DNA of 64,000 bases from Patellaria atrata CBS 101060 (taxonomy: Eukaryota > Ascomycota > Dothideomycetes > Patellariales > Patellariaceae). The stretch is taken from assembly GCA_010093705.1 (NCBI GenBank), contig MU006096.1, positions 1,318,483 to 1,382,482 of the forward strand, given 5' to 3'. Numbering within the stretch: the first letter of the stretch is position 1; each line of letters opens with the position of its first letter. Positions 1-11,200 of this stretch are shown here, piece by piece. The notes under the pieces are model-generated. The model searched no databases. It saw only the letters and a program-made list of their open reading frames with translations, and was not told the origin of the DNA. The position numbers and the translations under genes are program-made.

Positions 1-1184
1 TGTTCAAGTATAATTCTTTGGCAGTTGGTGACTTGCCTAAACCACCCCCGAGAAAATGAGCATATATGCATGGCTGTATTGAGGCTCTGGCACCAACTTT
101 TCTCGACTCCAGTCAGTACTAAGTTCCTGGGGAGAGGGGGAGGCAGAAGAAAAGAGGGGAAAGGAGGGTTTAAATAGAGCTCGATAAAGGTATAGTCATA
201 CGGAAAATCACCTGGCTATGCTTATCAATCAACTCTAAATGTCCAACATGACGTATTATCTCAGGTGGTTACAATGCAGCAGTCGTTACTCATAAGGATT
301 GTGAAACGTAAGGTACGCCGGCTGGAAAGATCGAAAGGGGAAATGGGATTCTGTACAGGAAGGACAAATCGTACAACAGTAGTAAAGAAGTAAGAAAAGG
401 GCAAAAGGTTCGAAGGTGGGTTAGACGGGATACTAAAAGCTGGGGGAAAGTGGATAGGAGAAGGAGTACGAAGAAGTCCTATACAGGGAAGGAGAGTGCC
501 AATATCTAATTGGAGGGAAGAGTCGGAAGGCAAAGAAAAAAGGGGTAATCTATATATAATATAAACACCGAGCTTAGGGAGGGGAAATGATATTCAGAGA
601 GGCAAAAACCGAGTCGGATATATAGGAAAAGGTAACCTGAGAAGGAGAAACAAGACCAAAATCACTTTTTTAGAGTGCACCGGAAAATACGGAAAGTTGA
701 TTGATTATCTACGCTATGCTATGGTTTTCTATAGTACAATAAAGTTCGGCTTAATTCATTAGCTGTAAAGCTCCAGCTGAGGGTATCGATCTATGGGCAT
801 TACTCATCACCGACGTGCGCATCGTAAGGGTCATAATGTACAGAATGCGCCAGAAAGGTCAAAGAGAAAAGACAAAAATGAGATGAAAAGAAAGAAATTG
901 GGATAATGTACAGGTCGGGGAAGCATAAATACATTAGAGGGAGGACAAAAAGTGGGCAAAGGAGTAAGTATCATACAAGGAAAAAAGAAAAGGAGAAAAA
1001 GAAAGGCAATAAGCGTGCCAAATGTGTACAAGGAAGGGGGGAGAAAAAAAATGAAAACGGGCGAAACCAGAACCAATATGCCAAAGCGCCAGGAAGATGC
1101 AGAAGACCAAAAACACGAAACGTCCCAAAGCGCCCAAGCTATGCGGATTGTACGGAAACCGCTACTTAAACTAAGATACTGGTG
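1..1184. other. Left-edge intergenic region
   Basis: No gene is supported here. The plus strand is strongly purine-rich around 300-680 and 840-1130. The short overlapping frames this creates are biased to Lys/Arg/Gly on one strand and Phe/Leu/Pro on the other, as low-complexity DNA does. It probably holds the 3' flank of the Ulp1-like gene and the flank of a gene outside the window. Confidence 0.5.
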
Positions 1185-3614
1185 CTATGCACCGTCTTTT
1201 GACTCTTTATGGAAGTAATCAAACTCCCCTTTAAACCCTCCATTTAGGAGGATGGCAGCCAACTGCCTTCTCCCCTCCCATGGCATACTCTTTGGATCAA
1301 AGGCAAGATCGTACCCTGCTACCCGGCCGATTCCGTTGAAGCACGTAAATACTCCACAGTCACTCATATTTGCCTGTTGCCGGCTCTGTTTAACGACTTC
1401 AAACCAATCGCCCTCATCGTACAAGGAACCCAGTTCCATCTTCAACCAATTGTGGATGTGTTTGAATGTCGTATCGCCGTCCAGATGCAGGGAACAAAGG
1501 AATTCGATGACCTTGGATTTGGGTGAGACGATTACCAACTGCCAATGGCCTCCAGGATTTAGAGGAATTAATATTTGCTCACATTGAAGCAGTTTCTCCT
1601 TGTCGATACGGGCACGTTTAGACCAACGTGCGACCGCCTCCGGACCTCTCTTGGATACGGTGTTGTAGAAGTTGGTGTTAAAGGCATGGTAGGGTGGTAC
1701 GGCCTTCGAGTCAGACTTGTTGTACCCTTCCCTTTCGTTGGCGGCGGTGACAAGCCGGTCGAACAACATGTTCACAATCTCATCGTTGAGCCAAGGTAGA
1801 GCGCCCGAACCCTGATTGCTGGGTACGAGCGTGGCAAAGTCCCTCCTCAGGAGTGTCGAGCCGGAACCGGTTGTGACTTCCGCATTCATGTTCGTTATGT
1901 CCATGACTGCATCGATCTTATCTTCCCATGCTTCAGGAAGATCCTTGACAAGATCCGATACTCGATTTTCATACGCGATTGCCAGCTCATTGATCGCTTT
2001 GGTCGTTTCTTGCTCTTCCAATTGCCTGGCAGCTTTCTCTGCCCGTTCTCGCGCCTCTTCTGCCGCCTTTAACTTTTGTTCTTCTTCCTCCTTGCATTTA
2101 CGTGCTTCTTCTTTCTCTTGAAGTTTGCGTTCCGCATCTTTTTTGACTTTGCGCTCCTTCTCCTCTTCGGCCGCCTTTTCCTCCGCTTCTTTCCTCGCAC
2201 GTTCTTCCTCTATGGCCTTGTCCTCCGCCGCATGTCTCGCGATCTCTGCATCTATAGCCTTGTTCTTCGCTATAAATGCTTCACTGGGTTCGAAGTCGAG
2301 TCGAGTCAAACCTTCGGTGAGCAGATCGGTGAGACTTTGGTTGATCTTCCTCTGTGCCTTCCTCTCGGCCTCTGAGAAGATTTTCCTCTTTGGCAACGGT
2401 GACTGTTCATTGAGCTTGTCAAAACGACGAGGTGGCGTCTGATCGACCATACTATTATCCAAGTCGTCCTCATTCACATTTCCATCATGACCAAGGCCTA
2501 CGGTGGGACGAATTTTCTGGAACTTTTCCGGAATTTGATTGATCGCCAATCCTGGACAGAAGAGCTTTTCTTTGGTAAGCCCGCTAAGGGCATGTTGATG
2601 TGGATATGGTTGACGAACACCGATAAAGTTGTCATTGAATGCGACGTTTTTCTTCACTTTCTGGGGTGGGGCATCGGGAAGTTCCGACATATCCTCACAG
2701 ATTGGGTGCTCACAATCTGAATCATCACAATCTGGATCATCACAAACTGGGCGCTCACGATCTGGGACCTTGGTTTCGAAGAGAAAATCTTTCGGAAAAT
2801 TGAAGGCCCTTCTAAGCCGAGCCATTCTCTCTTCTCGTGACATCTTAGAACTATTCAGAGGCCATTCGGGATATTCCCGGGTTGCTGTTGGATTCGATTG
2901 TTGTGATTGAGGTGTGGGCGGAGTATATGAAGCGACAGCTTGAATTGACGGAGGTAGTGATTCACAATCTTGCATGATCATTTCAGAGAATGTGCGAGTT
3001 GGTTTTCGCATCTGACTTTGTGGCTGCGGTGCGATTCGAGCGCTTGGACCAACGGCTCGAAGCAGGTGTCGACCTTTCACTGGAAGCCCAGATTCGGGTT
3101 TGACTAACCCTTCTCTGATCAAGTCTTCATTTGTCAATCGACCTCTGTTCTCCTCCCGATATTTCGCGAATAGAGTGTCATATCTATCCATCCTGCTTTC
3201 ATCACTTTCGTCTTCGCGCCATCCAATATGTTGCTCTGATTGAGTCGAATGTTGTGCAGATTCTTTGATCTGACACGGAGTAGAGGTGAGGAATGATAGT
3301 GAGAATGGTGAAAATGGAGAGGAGAGTATGTTGAGGATAGGCGATGTGAATGAGGAGAGATTTAGTCCATTCGAATGAAAGAGACGTGAGTTTTGACGTG
3401 GAGTTCGAGGACCTTGGTTGATGGTATCGTGATTGCCCGGTATGCTAAGCCAACCACCTGGCATACGCTTAAACCCATTCGTCCGGGCGTATGATTCTTG
3501 CATTTCTACGATCCGTCTCTTTCCCGTTGTAATATCCGTGATGTGACCGATGTGAATAGGCGTGAAGTAGCGTTGGGTAAATCGTCTAGGAATGTCCCCT
3601 AGGCTAGACGCCAT
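1185..3614 (-). CDS. Ulp1-like cysteine protease (C48 family), possibly catalytically altered
   Basis: This is an 809-residue intronless frame starting at a true ATG. The first ~400 residues are low-complexity and look disordered. Residues ~440-540 form a long charged Glu/Lys/Ala coiled coil. The last ~200 residues resemble the Ulp1/SENP domain: a WLND start motif, GGHWQL carrying the catalytic His, QQANMSDCGVF carrying the oxyanion Gln and nucleophile Cys, then a final helix region. Family members remove SUMO or related modifiers from proteins in the nucleus and at nuclear pores. The position that normally carries the catalytic Asp (the DSL motif after the His strand) reads Cys in EFLCSL, so activity is uncertain. 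An acidic stretch with Cys every fifth residue (C-x4-C-x4-C-x4-C) lies near the middle. The family call is strong; the modifier it acts on is unknown. Confidence 0.8.
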   Translation of the reverse strand: MASSLGDIPRRFTQRYFTPIHIGHITDITTGKRRIVEMQESYARTNGFKRMPGGWLSIPGNHDTINQGPRTPRQNSRLFHSNGLNLSSFTSPILNILSSPFSPFSLSFLTSTPCQIKESAQHSTQSEQHIGWREDESDESRMDRYDTLFAKYREENRGRLTNEDLIREGLVKPESGLPVKGRHLLRAVGPSARIAPQPQSQMRKPTRTFSEMIMQDCESLPPSIQAVASYTPPTPQSQQSNPTATREYPEWPLNSSKMSREERMARLRRAFNFPKDFLFETKVPDRERPVCDDPDCDDSDCEHPICEDMSELPDAPPQKVKKNVAFNDNFIGVRQPYPHQHALSGLTKEKLFCPGLAINQIPEKFQKIRPTVGLGHDGNVNEDDLDNSMVDQTPPRRFDKLNEQSPLPKRKIFSEAERKAQRKINQSLTDLLTEGLTRLDFEPSEAFIAKNKAIDAEIARHAAEDKAIEEERARKEAEEKAAEEEKERKVKKDAERKLQEKEEARKCKEEEEQKLKAAEEARERAEKAARQLEEQETTKAINELAIAYENRVSDLVKDLPEAWEDKIDAVMDITNMNAEVTTGSGSTLLRRDFATLVPSNQGSGALPWLNDEIVNMLFDRLVTAANEREGYNKSDSKAVPPYHAFNTNFYNTVSKRGPEAVARWSKRARIDKEKLLQCEQILIPLNPGGHWQLVIVSPKSKVIEFLCSLHLDGDTTFKHIHNWLKMELGSLYDEGDWFEVVKQSRQQANMSDCGVFTCFNGIGRVAGYDLAFDPKSMPWEGRRQLAAILLNGGFKGEFDYFHKESKDGA

Positions 3615-5424
3615 CCAGCCAAGGATACGTAGGACTCCCTGGAGGGTGGGGAATTTGATCGAGGTTGTGAATGCGTACTTTAATACGGAAAAAGGTGTGG
3701 GTTCGACGGTGGGTTCGAACTGTTGTGGAAGTATTAACTAACGAACCTCAATGGTGGCAGGTGGGCAGGTAACAATACCTCCATAGGCGAATCTGATACA
3801 TCAGGCATCAAGGTACCTCCACCTGAGGTTTGCAACGCGAGATTGTTCAACGCGCCCGACATGAAAGGTGGACGGTTCAATGCGCCTGACATCATACTGT
3901 CCTCTGCGGCATGTTGAGGGGAATGATGGTCCCGACTGTAAGTATTGAAGTTGCGTTTGACAGAGGACCATCTTGTTTGGAAAGGCTATTGGGTTATTTT
4001 GTAAGTCGTTGGTTACGTTCAGGGTTGCGCCAAAGAAGTTCACTTACAGTTGTCGGCTTGATTTCCGACTGCACTAGGAATATTTGCCGATTCAACGGCT
4101 TATGTGGATGCGCCTGCATTTTGCTCATAAACGACAATCAGGATGCAGATGCTTTGATGTAAGTGGAAAGATTACACCATGCAAGAAGGTGCTGCAGCGA
4201 GGTTGTTGTTGTTATTGTTTTGTTGATTTGCAAAAAGAGGCATGAAATGTGGAGAAGGAAAGAGCAAGAGTGAGAGAGAGCTTCAAGTGTAAGCTGCAAG
4301 CTTGGATGATCTGCGACTAGCTTCTCTCGCTTGAGGCTTGGCATAGCTGGCATATATCCACCACCGCCCACCCGTTTCCCTAACCTAAGGTACGATCCCC
4401 ACGATCCCCCTACCGCGGCACAGACCAAGACACTTTTACTGCAAGGCACCCGGCAACTTCTTGCACATCAAACGTGGACCTGGGAATACAAAACACGAAA
4501 CACTTGAGCCTCATTCTCATCTACATGTACCGTACTACTAGATCAACCCTTATTAGCTTCCACATACTCCATACATTTCGCTATGTTCCCTTCTACCATA
4601 ACTTATAGCAGAGAAGCATCACCGCACTGAGAATTCCAACTAGTCAACACCATAATCAATACCATAAATTGCTCTCTGATGGATAATTGAATAATCGAAC
4701 AAAGGGAGTTTACTGTTACAAAACCCCTAACAATAGCCTGCATCCATGGGAACGATCTGACATTATTATTGAGGTGACTGCGGGGTATCTTTTTATAACA
4801 GTAATCGATCATACCTTACGGTAATTCAGAACCTCCACTTAGTAACCTTACCCTGCAGTATTGAGCTGGTTTGGTACCGTACCGTATCCGATTAACTTTT
4901 CGTAAATTCAGGTCGCTGCGATGAAGGTTCTATTTTGAGCTGTACATTTAGTGTCTAAGTACTTTGGATCGCTTCTATAAGAATATCAGTGTTGGAATTG
5001 TTATGGTGCAATTACTAAGGTATTGTCCCACGTAATACTTGTATATTATCTTAAGTTGCATGGACGAGGGCTACTATTGTACCTTTTTATAGAACAATAG
5101 CTAGGAGACTAGGTTGCACCGGACCTGCTATGTATGGTCTTCTTATTGAAGCTGGCATCTAAAAGGGTACAATGAATACCCAACAGTCGGCTTTTTCGAT
5201 CAAGGTTCAGGCTCAGATAAAAGCCAATCAAGCTGAAATCATACATTTGCTGCATCTTATAGAGTTAAGGGATAGAAACGCTTAGAAGAAAGAATACTAC
5301 ATTTGTACAGATTGCGACTTGGAAACATCCGCTCCTGTCTATTGAATTGGCCGCCGCATTCCATTACCCCCGTAACATAGCCCTATGAACACAACTGGTG
5401 CAAAAGAAACTTGCTAAGAGTAAT
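3615..5424. other. Intergenic region, about 1.8 kb
   Basis: No gene is supported. It holds the promoter side of the Ulp1-like gene and the 3' side of the Rieske gene. At 3835-3895 a short imperfect repeat (gttcaacgcgcccgacat, then gttcaatgcgcctgacat) occurs twice. The small frames here have no coding character. Confidence 0.4.
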
Positions 5425-6391
5425 CTACCCAATGACCAGTTTGCCTTCCTCGGGGAAATCGTACTCCGGGACTTCCAAGTTCAAAGGAGCAGGACCTTTC
5501 CGTATGCGTCCGGAGATATCGTAATGTGAACCGTGGCACGGGCAGAACCAACCTCCAAAATCACCAGCTTCACCAATTGGTACACAACCTAAGTGTGTGC
5601 AGACACCTTGTAAAATTTTAGTAACTACCATAACACAGGTCGGGGGGGGGGGGGGGTTCGCGAATATCCAGAGGTGAAATTTGACATACCCAACATGATA
5701 AGCCACTCAGGTTGCTTCACGCGGTCAGAATCAGGTTCTGGATCTCTTAAAGCTTCCCATTTAGTATCTTCCGCCTCTTTGATCTCATCTTCAGTGCGGT
5801 GCCTGATGAAGACAGGTTTGCCACGCCATTTAACAATAATCTGAGTATATACATTAGCATCAGTACGGCAAATCGTACAATGACAATGCAACGACGCTTA
5901 CGTTCTTGCCCTCAGGAATTGCTGAGAGATCGATTTCAACCTTGGCTTGAGCAAGAACATCCGCAGAAGCTGACATGTTGACAAGGAAATCTATATTAGT
6001 CATGTCAGCAAAAGAGCTTCTCAATACTTCGTTCCAACATCTCTACTGGGGACATCTAGCATATTCAATGGATGAATGCTATCCAAAGTTTCCACGTACC
6101 TTGGACGGTGTTCTTCGCTCCTAGTGCTGAAACCGCTCCCATCGTTCCTACTAAGAAGTATTGGAAGACTTTGCCACTGGCCTCACCACCCCTATGTTTG
6201 TATTTTGCGAAGCTTGGAATTTTGGTTGTATTCTGAGAGCTGCCGACACCCTTGAACGGGCTGTCAAAGGAGGATGAAGCGGTCGCATCAGCCAGCGATC
6301 GGGACTGGATGGCCATGCATCGTAGGGGGGCCAATTGAGCCCGGCTGCAGTTGCGGAGCAACGTGCCGGACTTAGAGGCGATGGCAGACAT
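5425..6391 (-). CDS. RIP1: Rieske iron-sulfur subunit of cytochrome bc1 complex
   Basis: There are four exons, 6391-6100, 5990-5902, 5840-5690 and 5606-5425, giving 237 residues. The introns are 109, 61 and 83 nt, and every phase agrees. The protein is the Rieske subunit of respiratory complex III in the inner mitochondrial membrane, which passes electrons from ubiquinol to cytochrome c1. The N-terminus is an Arg/Ser/Ala-rich mitochondrial presequence, followed by the single membrane helix ([20 protein letters not shown]). The C-terminal domain has both 2Fe-2S boxes, CTHLGC and CPCHGSHYD, and ends in EEGKLVIG. The second junction joins PEGKN to [11 protein letters not shown], a highly conserved stretch. 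The last intron carries a 15-base C run on the coding strand. The length is typical of fungal orthologues. Confidence 0.96.
5642..5656. repeat. G15 homopolymer inside last Rieske intron
   Basis: Fifteen consecutive G on the plus strand (C on the coding strand) sit inside the 83-nt intron 5607-5689. The splice sites (GTATGT donor, TTTTACAAG acceptor) lie outside the run. Confidence 0.9.
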
Positions 6392-6817
6392 ATTAAGGGA
6401 GGTTGTAGATGGTGATGGCGGAGGTATTGGTATGGTGTCGTCGATGAGGTTTTTCCGCCGATGTTGAAGTTGCGTTCGTTCTTGACATCGGACGAGCGCT
6501 GATTGGCTCGTCGGTAAGGAGCTCTGCCCTTTAGATATTTCTCACCAAAACGTCAGTCCCTCCCTCCTGTCATCCTTTGAATCCAGAATAGGACACCGTC
6601 TACCTCGCTACTTTAAGCTATCAGCAGGCAGACGCGCCTCTTTTTCAACACTTAGCTTGAAGATGATTATTGGCTTCATTCAGCGAGGTTGCCAAGGCGC
6701 TTTGTCACCGCTGTTGAGGTTGTCATGCGAGCCCGGTTCGATGGGACAAACTCTTATATCATTGACAGACTACACTTGAGAGCTCAGTTTCGCAGAACAC
6801 ATACCCGCATTATTCCG
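6392..6817. promoter_or_regulatory. Divergent promoter between Rieske and macro-domain genes
   Basis: These 426 bp separate the ATG of the Rieske gene (minus) from the preferred ATG of the macro-domain gene (plus), so both 5' regions must lie here. The plus reading frame is open upstream to about 6689 but starts there with TTG. I did not identify specific operators. Confidence 0.6.
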
Positions 6818-7627
6818 ATGCCTAAACGGCCGCTGCCGGACGATATAAAGGAGACTGGCTCCACGAACCCTCCCCAGATTCGCACTGCAAGAATCAAGAC
6901 GCATAAATCGACCGAGGATTTGAACTTAGACACGACTACGAAAAAGCAACAGACCCTTCATACCTTCTTCAAAGGGAAACAACGACAAAGCGACCTTGAG
7001 ACCGCTAATGAGCCTACAATGACACCTACTGCAACTATGGCAGCCAACAACACCTTCAACCCAAAAGCTGCTCAACCGTCGACGCTAACAACCAAGGCTA
7101 CTAATTCTTCCTCCAAGGTTATCATCGTTGAAAAGACCGGCGACATCTTTGATGCTCCACCCAATAGCGTGATCATCCACGCTTGTAATTGCAAGGGCCA
7201 CTGGGGTGCAGGAATTGCCGCAGCGTTCAAGTCTCACTACCCAGAAGCTCATAAAATTCATGCCAGTTACTGCACCCATTGCCCTGACAAGCTTGCTCCT
7301 ATTGGCACAGCGCAACTCATCCCTCCTGTTGATGGTGAGGCCAACAATATCAAACATTATGTCGGCTGTCTCTATACCAGCACGTACTATGGACGCAAAA
7401 AGGACTCACCTAGCAAGATATTGGAAAACACCGGTCCAGCAATGGAACATTTATTGGAGTTGATTGAGAATGCGAAGCAAAAAGTCGAAGTTGGTGAGGT
7501 GAGGATGTGCAAGATCAACTCGGGACTTTTCAAGGTCCCATGGGAGAAAACTAGGAAGATGCTGGAGGGACTAGATGTTCCTTGGGACGAAGGTCTGGTC
7601 ATTACCGTGTGGGAAAGGGAAGAATAG
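6818..7627 (+). CDS. POA1: Macro-domain ADP-ribose 1''-phosphate phosphatase with PIP box
   Basis: The preferred start is the ATG at 6818 (MPKRPLPDDIK), giving 269 residues; another in-frame ATG is at 6725. The C-terminal ~165 residues match the Poa1 branch of macro domains: GDIFDAPPNSVIIHACNC, then GHWGAGIAAAF, and a closing motif ICKINSGLFKVPW-like (here MCKINSGLFKVPWEKT). Poa1 removes phosphate from ADP-ribose 1''-phosphate, a by-product of tRNA splicing; related domains also hydrolyse ADP-ribosylation. The ~100-residue N-terminal extension is basic and disordered. It carries QQTLHTFF just after two Lys, which fits the PCNA-interacting consensus Q-x-x-[ILM]-x-x-F-F exactly. The phosphatase assignment is by family; the PCNA link is inferred. 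The gene lies 615 bp upstream of Prp22 on the same strand. Confidence 0.85.
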   Translation: MPKRPLPDDIKETGSTNPPQIRTARIKTHKSTEDLNLDTTTKKQQTLHTFFKGKQRQSDLETANEPTMTPTATMAANNTFNPKAAQPSTLTTKATNSSSKVIIVEKTGDIFDAPPNSVIIHACNCKGHWGAGIAAAFKSHYPEAHKIHASYCTHCPDKLAPIGTAQLIPPVDGEANNIKHYVGCLYTSTYYGRKKDSPSKILENTGPAMEHLLELIENAKQKVEVGEVRMCKINSGLFKVPWEKTRKMLEGLDVPWDEGLVITVWEREE

Positions 7628-8242
7628 CACATATTCGTACATAGAAAAGCTCTTCCATCTGTCAGGAGGATATGAAGAGATCATGGACATTGTGCTGAAT
7701 ACGCAGATCAGGGACCTAAATAATGAATTATGTACATTACCAGCAGTCAGGAACGAACAGTTTTCTGACAATATTTGAGTGATGTTTGAAACCTACCCTT
7801 ATACTGGGATCCTTAAGACACTGAGTCACATTTTTGCTGGAAAAATGATGGATACTCGGTAGTACATCTGCGGTTAGCCAATTAAGTGTATATCAAGTAA
7901 CCAGGACTTCAAGCTTTCCGACGATTACAAGACGAAGGTAGCAGAGACCAGAAAGCTATTGTACAGTACTGCAGAGTCGCGAATGAGGATACGGCCAAGG
8001 GGCCAAAAAGATTAGTAGATTATCTTATCTCTTATCAACCAATAGGAACATAGCGTAGCTTTCACCCTTGGCGTTATGTACAATTTCCAAAGTGTTGCCC
8101 CAATTCAACATATGTTCATCGCGCACTCTTGCGCAACTAAGAACCCTTCGACCTTCGAAAGTAGATACCTACTGAAAGCGCTACCTTATCCGCACATCTC
8201 TCTATTCTCCCTAAGCCGCCCCCCCCCGTTCTATACTACACG
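7628..8242. other. Intergenic region between macro-domain gene and Prp22
   Basis: This 615-bp spacer has no supported gene. It should hold the terminator of the upstream gene and the Prp22 promoter. Pyrimidine-rich sequence with a C run lies at 8205-8227, just before the Prp22 ATG. Confidence 0.5.
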
Positions 8243-11200
8243 ATGGAAGACCTCACAGCTTTAGAGAGCTTAGGGCTAGTCTCCAAGGTCAATTCAGAGC
8301 TTCAAAACCACTTGGGAATTAGTGATAAAACCCTGGCCGAGTTTGTCATCGCCCAACATGAGAAGAGCAGTTCGTTGGACGAGTTTAAGTCGAGTTTGGA
8401 GGCTATGGGCGCAGAGTTCCCGAACAGTTTGATACAGAGCATAGATCGGCTGGTCTTAACCTTGAATCCAAAATACAAGGCAAAGGAGAAAAAGAGCAAT
8501 GTTGAAGGAGTAGTAGACGAGAAGGATAGAAAAGCTAGGATCTTCAAGGGGTTGGCGATCCCGGATGCGGAACCTGCTTTCGATGCCGGAAATGATGGGA
8601 ATGATACTTTGGACGATACATTTGCTGCGCTGGAATCATTAGCCAAAGGCACTGGGCCAATTGGGAAAAAAGAATCTGGTAAGCGGAGTGTGAGTCCTTC
8701 GGATAGGGACTACCGAAACGGGAGCAACAAACGGTCCAGAAGATCATCACCGTCAAGATCAAAACGCAAGGAGGATTACGGGTTTATGTTTGATGATGGG
8801 AATGGGAACACAATAGAGGCACCTGCAATCAGACCCAGGGGTAGGAATAAGGATAGACGTAGGAATTACGAAGAAGATGATCGCTTTGACCGTCCACCCC
8901 CGGTTGAGGTTGATGATGAACCTATACTCTACAAATGCTATCGAGGGCATGTTACAGGTGTCAAAAGTTTTGGATGTTTTGTCAACCTACATAACATCAA
9001 AGGGTCGGTTGATGGACTCGTGCATGTTTCCGCAATGCGTGAGGGTAGAGTCAACGACCCGTCAGACTTTGTGTCTAAGGGGCAAGAAGTTTGGGTCAAG
9101 GTAACTAAAATAGAAGGCAGTCGACTTAGTCTATCCATGAAGGAGGTTGACCAAGTCACCGGACGTGATCTTGACCCATATAAACGTATCGAGCATGCCT
9201 CTGGGGCCAATTCGACTGCTGTTAGGGGTCGTCTAAGTGGTAATGGACAATTTGACTCTCCTCAATCCTCCGTACCTGTTGTCGAAGGAATTTTTAGCCA
9301 AAAACGCGATAAAAAGCGTCTCACCTCTCCGGAACGCTTTGAAATAAAACAATTGATAGCTTCTGGTGTTATGTCTGCTACGGATTATCCAGATATTGAC
9401 GAAGAATATAATGAGCACGGGATGCGGGAAGATGAGGAAGATGTTGACATAGAGGTTCGAGAGGAGGAGCCTCCTTTCCTTGCAGGTCAGACTAAGCAGT
9501 CCTTGGAGCTCTCACCAATACGAATTGTAAAGGCTCCAGATGGAAGCATGAATAGAGCGGCAATGTCCGGCGAACAGATTGCACGAGAGCGCCGAGAATT
9601 AAGACAGCAAGAAGCTCAAGATAAAGCAGTAGAAGAAGCAACCAAGGTTGATTTAAGTACACAATGGAATGATCCACTTGCTCGTCCGGACGAACGAAAG
9701 TTTGCGAGTGATCTCAGGAGTAAAGGGCGAAATGAGGTACCAGATGCCATGCCAGAGTGGAAGAGGATCTCGCAAGGAAAAGAAAAGAATATGGGGAAGC
9801 GAAGTAACCTGAGTATCAAAGAGCAGAGAGAGACCTTACCTGTTTTTCAATTCCGGAATCAGTTCCTCGAGGCCGTAAAGGTTAATCAGGTCATGATTGT
9901 CGTCGGAGAGACAGGTAGTGGCAAGACAACTCAATTAACGCAGTATCTTGCGGAAGCTGGATATGCTGGAACGAATAATCCAGAGATGGGTCAACAGGGA
10001 ATCATTGGATGCACACAACCTCGCCGGGTGGCTGCAATGTCCGTAGCTGCACGTGTAGCTGAGGAAGTTGGCTGTTTGCTAGGGAACGAGGTTGGATATA
10101 CCATACGTTTCGAGGATAAAACTAGCGCGGATACCAAGATCAAATACATGACAGACGGTATTCTTCAGCGGGAGATTCTCTTGTCACCAAACTTAGAACG
10201 GTATTCTGTGATCATGTTGGACGAAGCCCATGAGAGAACAATCGCCACAGATGTGTTATTTGCACTCATACGGAAGGCACTAAAGAGACGACCGGACCTT
10301 AAACTTATTGTTACATCTGCGACTCTGGATGCTGATAAGTTTAGCTCTTACTTTGGAGAAGCACCTATCTTCACGATTCCTGGCAGAACTTTCCCCGTCC
10401 AGATTCTCTACGCAAAGGAACCAGAAAGTGACTATGTCAGCGCTGCCATCACGACTGTTATAACAATACATTTATCAGAGGACTTGGAAGGAGGGGATAT
10501 ACTAGTCTTCCTCACAGGTCGAGATGAAATCGATACAGCATGCTCAATACTTCAAGAGAGGATGGACTCACTAGGACGTTCAGTCCCCGAACTACTCATT
10601 CTACCAATCTACGCCGCGTTACCAACTGAGGTGGCCACACGCGTCTTCGAACCCGCAGGTCCAGGGCAACGCAAAGTCATTATTGCCACTAACATCGCCG
10701 AAACCTCATTAACCCTCGAAGGCGTTCGTTTCGTCGTCGACACCGGCTTCGTGAAAGTCTCTGCCTACAACCCCAAAATGGGCATGGATACCCTTCAAGT
10801 CTCTCCCATCTCACAAGCGCAAGCCAAGCAACGAGCCGGTCGGGCCGGTCGTACCGCACCAGGTACCTGCTATCGGTTATATACCGAAGCGGCCTACAAT
10901 ACCGAAATGTTGGCTACAAGCTTACCCGAGATCCAAAGGTCGAATATGGCGAATACGGTGTTATTGTTGAAAGCGATGGGGATTAACGATTTACTTTCTT
11001 TCCCCTGGATGGACCCGCCCCCCGTTAACGTCGTCCTCACAGCTCTCGAGGAACTCTACGCCCTCGGTGCTCTTGACGACGAGGGCCTACTCACTCGCCA
11101 AGGACGCCAGCTCGCGGACTACCCAATGGATCCTACGCTCGGCAAAACAATGTTAGCATCCGTCTCTCTTCAGTGCAGTGACGAAGTATTGTCGATCATT

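Noticed and set aside
6689-6817. Upstream extension of the macro-domain frame
   Set aside because: Its head is TTG, not ATG. The ATG at 6818 gives a sensible N-terminus, although 6725 remains possible.
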